Below, piece after piece: positions 58,901 to 64,000 of a stretch of DNA of 64,000 nt. Positions within the stretch are counted from its first letter, which is position 1; each line of letters opens with the position of its first letter. The position numbers and the translations under genes are program-made. Where the stretch lies: NCBI RefSeq assembly GCF_014356525.2, contig NC_052506.1, positions 20,549,916 to 20,613,915 on the forward strand. The letters run 5' to 3'. The notes below the pieces were generated by a model. It made no database searches, was not told the DNA's origin, and was given only the letters and a program-made list of their open reading frames with translations. Origin of the DNA: Nilaparvata lugens. Lineage: Eukaryota; Arthropoda; Insecta; Hemiptera; Delphacidae.

Positions 58901-61900
58901 CGTTATTTCTGCTCCACCGGTATGTGATTGTAGTTTTGTGGCTAGTTGTAAATTTACTGATTCGTATTCATATATTATTTAGTTTAAAGATAGTTTGATA
59001 TTTGCATTCACATTATTTCTTACAAATTGAAATCATAACGCTGAGCTATCGATTTATCTCTCTATTTTCGTGTTATTCAACGTGCTCCCATCAGTGAAAA
59101 TCTGTTCCCCCTTCCAACACGTATACCACCTTCCAAGACGGTATCTCACAATTCTATTGAATTGGTAACCAGCGAAATAATTATAATATATACAAAAGTC
59201 AGCAACATTGTTGATTTCAACTCTATAGCTGAAGAAAATTTAGATCAATGGTTCCGGCTTGCTTATCTAAAACTTTGCTTCGCACTCCCACTATCTATAT
59301 TTGGACAAACTACTTCTCATAACTCTTTCATTCATGAATAAAATCTCACATTCACAGCTCGGGGTTATCAGTTTGCTCTTTCCAGTAAATATTTATGCAA
59401 TCCGACATAAATCGTAGTTGAATAGATACTAGCGATCACTGGTGAAAGTGAATATTTTGTAGTCGAAAATCAAACAACTTATATCAATCCTATTCCTATT
59501 GATATTGTTATTTTCGATTTATAGATTCTAGAAATCGGTAAATATCATACTCGAAATGACACTGAACTCGAATGAAGAATTCAGCCATTCCAGCTCTCCA
59601 TCAAGAGACAGCAATTGGGATTTCCAAGAGTTATTTAATAAATCCTAATAAAATAGGTCACAATAGACCAGTAAATTTACATAATCAATCTTGTCACATT
59701 ATTTCCTTTCCGTATTCTGCAGATACATGCCCTATGCATGCTCCAGACCTGCACCTATGCCCTCAATGATTATGTCACGGATACATGAGCTATTGTTTAT
59801 TCTACAAAATTCTACAAATACAGTTTAAGCGAGTATCAATTCATTCATACTCATGAAGTGGAGTTCCATCTATTACAGTGTTTTTTTTTTACACTTCACC
59901 CTACCTCCAGCTCTCAAAAGAGATTTTCAGTACATGCAAATCAGGCTTGAAAGTAGGAGAAGAAACATAAGTTTCCGAATTCAGGAAGTAATGACAATCC
60001 ATGCGAAAGGATATTCAGTCCACTAAAATATCAACACAATAATCAATGATTCTGAAGTTGTATTGCTTTTATCATACTGGAGGGCTTTCTCCACCCACTT
60101 GTTAAATAGTTGCCAATATCACGGATCTTTATATCATGTGAAAACCTCCTTTCTCCTTGTTAAGATTCATCCTGTTTTTCAGGTTGAAATAAGATCGATT
60201 AGTTCAAACCTGACTTTCGTGTTCCGAAGAATATTTACATGTTTTACAACCAATTTTCAAAGTATTAAATGAGTTTATTAATACATGTATGTAAAATAAT
60301 AATGATGCATAACTGTATTAGTAGACTTTAAGCTGGAGTTTCTTCCTCCTGTCGTGGTATCATCAACTCTCCCTCCTTCAGAGAATACTTTTATTCAAAA
60401 CTTATTGGTTTCATTCCTGAGTTGTTTGTCACGAGCTATACGATTATGGATCAATCAATGGAGGTGCAATTAAGTATTATTATGGTGGATAACATAATTA
60501 TTTAGCACTCTAGAGACCTCTGACTTCTTCGCGAAGAGATTTACAGTTATTTTTTTGGATCAGGGCAGTGATTCATTTATTTTGTGATCATTAACTCGGA
60601 TTAATCAATTATTCAAAATTATTTTTATAATTTATCAAAATATATTTATCATTTTGGAATTCTCCAGACTTGAAAATGTAGCCTACATATAATGTTCAAG
60701 TATATAATAAAAAATTGTTTCCTCCCTCTACATTTTGTATCTACATAGTACAGTAGGTGCCATTTCAGAGAAATGTGAATATCGTTGTTCATCCCATATT
60801 TGAAGTCATGTGATAATTTTGCCAAGGAAAATATATCATGCTCCGCTCTAATACTGAATCACGTTTATTTTGTTTTTGAGCTTCCTGAATAAATCACACA
60901 AATCCTTCAATTTTTGAAACAACTATATCAGCTCGAATCAACTCAATAGCTTCATTAATCTGTGTAATGTGCTCATTATTTGACCAATTCATTCATTTAC
61001 TTGTTTCATGAAGTTATCAGACAATAATTTTTGAAAAATATAGAAAAATGCTCTCATTCTAATAGTATTCTTCCTCCGAAAGTTACCTCACTCTTTCTTT
61101 CTCGGTTGAGAAAGTGAAATAACAATTACCATTCCAATAGTGATTTGTGGTGTGATTGTTAATGGTGTCACGGTACTAGATGCTCCTTGTCCAACTTACT
61201 GACCGCACTGTAAAGAGCTGCTTGAACAGAAAATAAATAAAACTCGAGAACCAGATGCTAAGCGTACAGCACACAATAGGGCCGACTAACACCCGATTCA
61301 ACTAGGAGCCCTTGTATTGGTCAGACAAGTATTTTCTATTAGATATCGTTATCCTATAACGATCGGTATTGTTCACATTCTTCTCAGGAAACAGGGTTGT
61401 TTCCTTCGGAAATCATGATAATAAAATAATTCTCAACAGTATAAAGATACTGTTGGTCAACTCATGAATACTGGAATAGAATCGAATATCACTTGACAAT
61501 TTAGTGGATTTGCATGAGAAGGGTCCTACAGAGTTGAAGTACATAGTTGCAATGCTCCTAAAATAATTGGAAGACACTTAAAAAAAGGCATTGGAACCCC
61601 TTTCTTCTTCAAATATTAGATCATCATTTTGTTGTATAAAACCTATTTCTGCTTGATTTAGAGTGAGATAGATTGCCAAATGGACTTTGAAGTTGGACTC
61701 ATTGGTCATTAAGAAAGTTAAAAAATTGTTTTATGCATGAGGTCATGAGGAAGTTTTGTAAGGAGGTCAAAATAATCATAATTGTCATTTTCGTACTGAC
61801 ATATCTCACAATATACCCCCACTTATTGAATAAAGTCATTCAATAATAGACAGGTAAAAGGCTGAATTTGATGAAGCCTACCTTAAGCCTCAAAATTGGA

Positions 61901-61959
61901 CAAAAATCGTAAAGTGTAAACATAACCTATTTTTGGACAATTTCTATCTAAATTTGGGA
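55918..61959. other. No gene recognised
   Basis: Six kilobases of AT-rich sequence with short frames only. An acceptor-like CATCCTGTTTTTCAG ends at about 60180 and TTCACATTCTTCTCAG at about 61388; neither is followed by a convincing exon. Confidence 0.5.
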
Positions 61960-62053
61960 AAGGAACAGTTTTGGGCTTTAAGCCTGTTGTTCCTTCCCCA
62001 ATCATTCATAGTTGAGAATGATATTGTAGCCTATGAATGTATAAATAAATAAA
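61960..62053 (+). mobile_element. Retroelement 3' end with GGGC...GCC hairpin
   Basis: GGAACAGTTTTGGGCTTTAA, GCCTGTTGTTCC leads to GTATAAATAAATAAAC. The same ACAGTTTTGGGC...GCCTGTTGT block occurs on the minus strand at 48773-48960 and, more diverged, at 37448-37522. Confidence 0.7.
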
Positions 62054-63154
62054 CTTGGAAAGATTATCAATTACCAACATTTATTTTAAATTCAATACTT
62101 CAAATGAATCATTCTCAATTATACTGGAGAGGATGAATGACCAGTCATGGTGAATCACTGTTCACCCATTCATACTTTTTTCAAAGTTCAATTTGTCAGA
62201 AACGTAGACTTCAGAAATACGGATACGGTATGTGTTGAGTTGATTAAGGCGTTAGGCGCTACACTACCTGAGAGACAAAGCGGTGAAGTTCAGTGAAAGA
62301 TGATTAACTCTGTTGATATTCTCTCCACTAAATAAACATCGACCGATGTTTTGGCTTCTAGAAGAGATCAGCGCCCTCTCTAGAAGACTGCTGAACTGCA
62401 GAACGGTTCAATGTCACGTTCTGGTTCCGCATGGCATGAGCTGGTAGCTTATTTTAATCTTTCATGCCAGTTGCCTTGGCAGGCAATTGTCGTGCCAGTC
62501 GCCTTGCCACTAACCAATTGGCATGCCAGTTGTGGGATCAACGATCTAAGTCAACATTTCGGCTACGTCTTCAGAAGTCGGTCAGAATTGTAAACAACGT
62601 TGAAGAAATTTGAGGTGTTCGCAAGCTTTGTCGGCCAAAAAGACTAGGTTGATAGGCTGCTAGCCGATATTTGTTGCTGGAAGGCGTACAACCTACCAAA
62701 TTTGAGAAATAGGCATTTCAAAGCTCAGGCTGAGTTGACTTACATTGGTCTTCTGTCCTTATAGAAACTGGAACTGGTGTAAGATATCGAACCATAAGAA
62801 TAAATTCCAAAGATGTTCAAATCGTGAGATACATTTCCACTCTTCTTTATCTCTCTAATACTATACTCATTCATCGATCTTGTCTTATATTATTAGAGTA
62901 TCTCTGAACTTGTTAAATATAAAGGCGTTTTTATTCCAGTGGTTTTAACATATTTGCAGTTGCTATTGGACTAAGGATTACATAAAGCCACCACATTGGT
63001 CGTTTCTCAGACGAGTTGGCAGGGCAAGAATCTCTCCAATTGGCATGTTATCAGCTGATTCCCCGACGCCAACCCAGAGCTTCCAGCCCAGCAGAATCGT
63101 CTGCTTCATGAGAAGTGCCTCTTGTGGCTTGTCCCTAAATCTAATATCAAAGAG
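62054..63154. other. No gene confirmed; degenerate 30-bp repeats at 62463-62535
   Basis: CATGCCAGTTG at 62463, CGTGCCAGTCG at 62491 and CATGCCAGTTG at 62522 form a degenerate repeat within a GC-richer patch. A related inverted CCAATTGGCATG lies near 63036. The 60-codon plus frame over the patch is not recognisable. Confidence 0.45.
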
Positions 63155-63500
63155 GATCTTTATTTTTTATTCTTTATTAATTGATACAATAAGTACATCA
63201 TAAAATTATATGGGGAGAGAAAAAATAAGGTAACCTTGTGCTATTCCTCTCCCAAATTTAGATAAGGTTACACATGACCCAAGATTCAAGCTAATTTCGA
63301 AACTATGCTAAATCTCTTCCATGTCCTGGAACTACATTAAACATTCCTCCAATTAAAAATAAGTGTATCTTTCTTTTTGGAGTATGAATTGAACATTTAT
63401 CGATGGAATGATCTGATATACAAATTACATTGATGGACTTACATTTTGACTGTTGTATAGATTGGAATAGGCACCATTTTGGGCTGTAGCCCAATTATTT
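63155..63500 (-). mobile_element. Retroelement 3'-end-like fragment
   Basis: ATTGATACAATAAGTACATC and ATAAGGTAACCTTGTGCTAT (plus strand) are shared with 21180-21252 and 23890-24010 respectively, which joins those two fragments into one family. A hairpin GGGCTGTAGCCC at about 63481-63492 resembles the hairpin of the other retroelement tails but lies in plus orientation. Confidence 0.45.
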
Positions 63501-64000
63501 CTGAATGTTGAATGGATGATAATGAATCTCATAATAGATATGAATTGATGACATGCTTAGCATGAATCTCAGATTCAATATTTACCCTCATATTAGGAGT
63601 ACTCTTTTTGGTTCCTCAAACACATCTTTTCTCAAATTCTCAGGTTCTGCTCTGAACAACCAAGAAGATACATTTTCCTGTATTCATTTCCAGTTTATTA
63701 CTCACCACATGATTTACTCATTACACGCTGCTCCACAAAAACTGGAATTGAAATAGAAAAATTTCTTTCATCTTTAAGAATCATTTCAATAGAATTCTGT
63801 GTTCAAACGAATATAGGTCGACGTTAGCAAAGAGTTTTCTATTATCGTACAAATTGGATTTGCGTCGGCTTGATTATTTTGCATTGCCGGGAACGAGTAA
63901 GTAAATATAGAAGTTTGTTGATACTTTCCTCCTCTTGCTCGAACCATATAAGCGACTACTATTGAGTGTATTGGATTTGAGAATAAGTAGTGTGTTTTCC
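63501..64000. other. No gene recognised
   Basis: AT-rich, with short frames only, up to the window edge. An acceptor-like TTTTCTCAAATTCTCAG ends at 63643 with no clear exon behind it. Confidence 0.45.

Overview
This window is AT-rich eukaryotic DNA with almost no coding capacity. It is dense in inverted-repeat (MITE-like) elements, truncated non-LTR retrotransposons, minisatellites and microsatellites. An insect with a large, repeat-loaded genome fits best. Several repeats (the element opening ACTTTCCTTGCCCTATTACC, the one ending GACCTCACTTCGCTCGGTC, the MITE with a GGTGCGTACAGAT end) look to me like families abundant in delphacid planthoppers such as Nilaparvata lugens. That is recollection, not a database result.

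Layout. Positions 1-2780 hold a 153-bp tandem duplication and a 35-bp minisatellite. Positions 2793-3299 form the only GC-rich island and contain the only good host-gene evidence: a plus-strand candidate first coding exon (3234-3299, a signal-peptide-like leader ending at a GTGAGT donor) and, on the minus strand, a second open stretch ending at another GTGAGT donor (2793). Positions 3.3-30 kb are intron-like or intergenic, with MITEs, two copies each of two larger dispersed elements, a 1.3-kb polypyrimidine tract, several tandem duplications, and at 24672 a polypyrimidine-CAG directly joined to GTGAGT, which looks like a recursive (zero-length-exon) splice site. Positions 30.5-35.3 kb are a nest of mobile elements: a broken plus-strand LINE tail, a minus-strand LINE with endonuclease and reverse transcriptase domains (one frameshift, no 5' end), a pair of ~220-bp inverted repeats, and two halves of a MITE. 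Positions 35.3-64 kb hold retroelement 3' ends, further tandem repeats, a 0.7-kb polypurine tract, one palindromic MITE and one weak candidate microexon.

The most coherent biological reading is that 3234-3299 is the first coding exon of a secreted or membrane protein, and that much or all of the following 60 kb is a giant first intron removed in steps through the ratchet site at 24672. This is inference; the downstream exons are not in the window, so the gene cannot be named. I saw no bacterial genes, CRISPR array, rRNA, convincing tRNA or viral gene.
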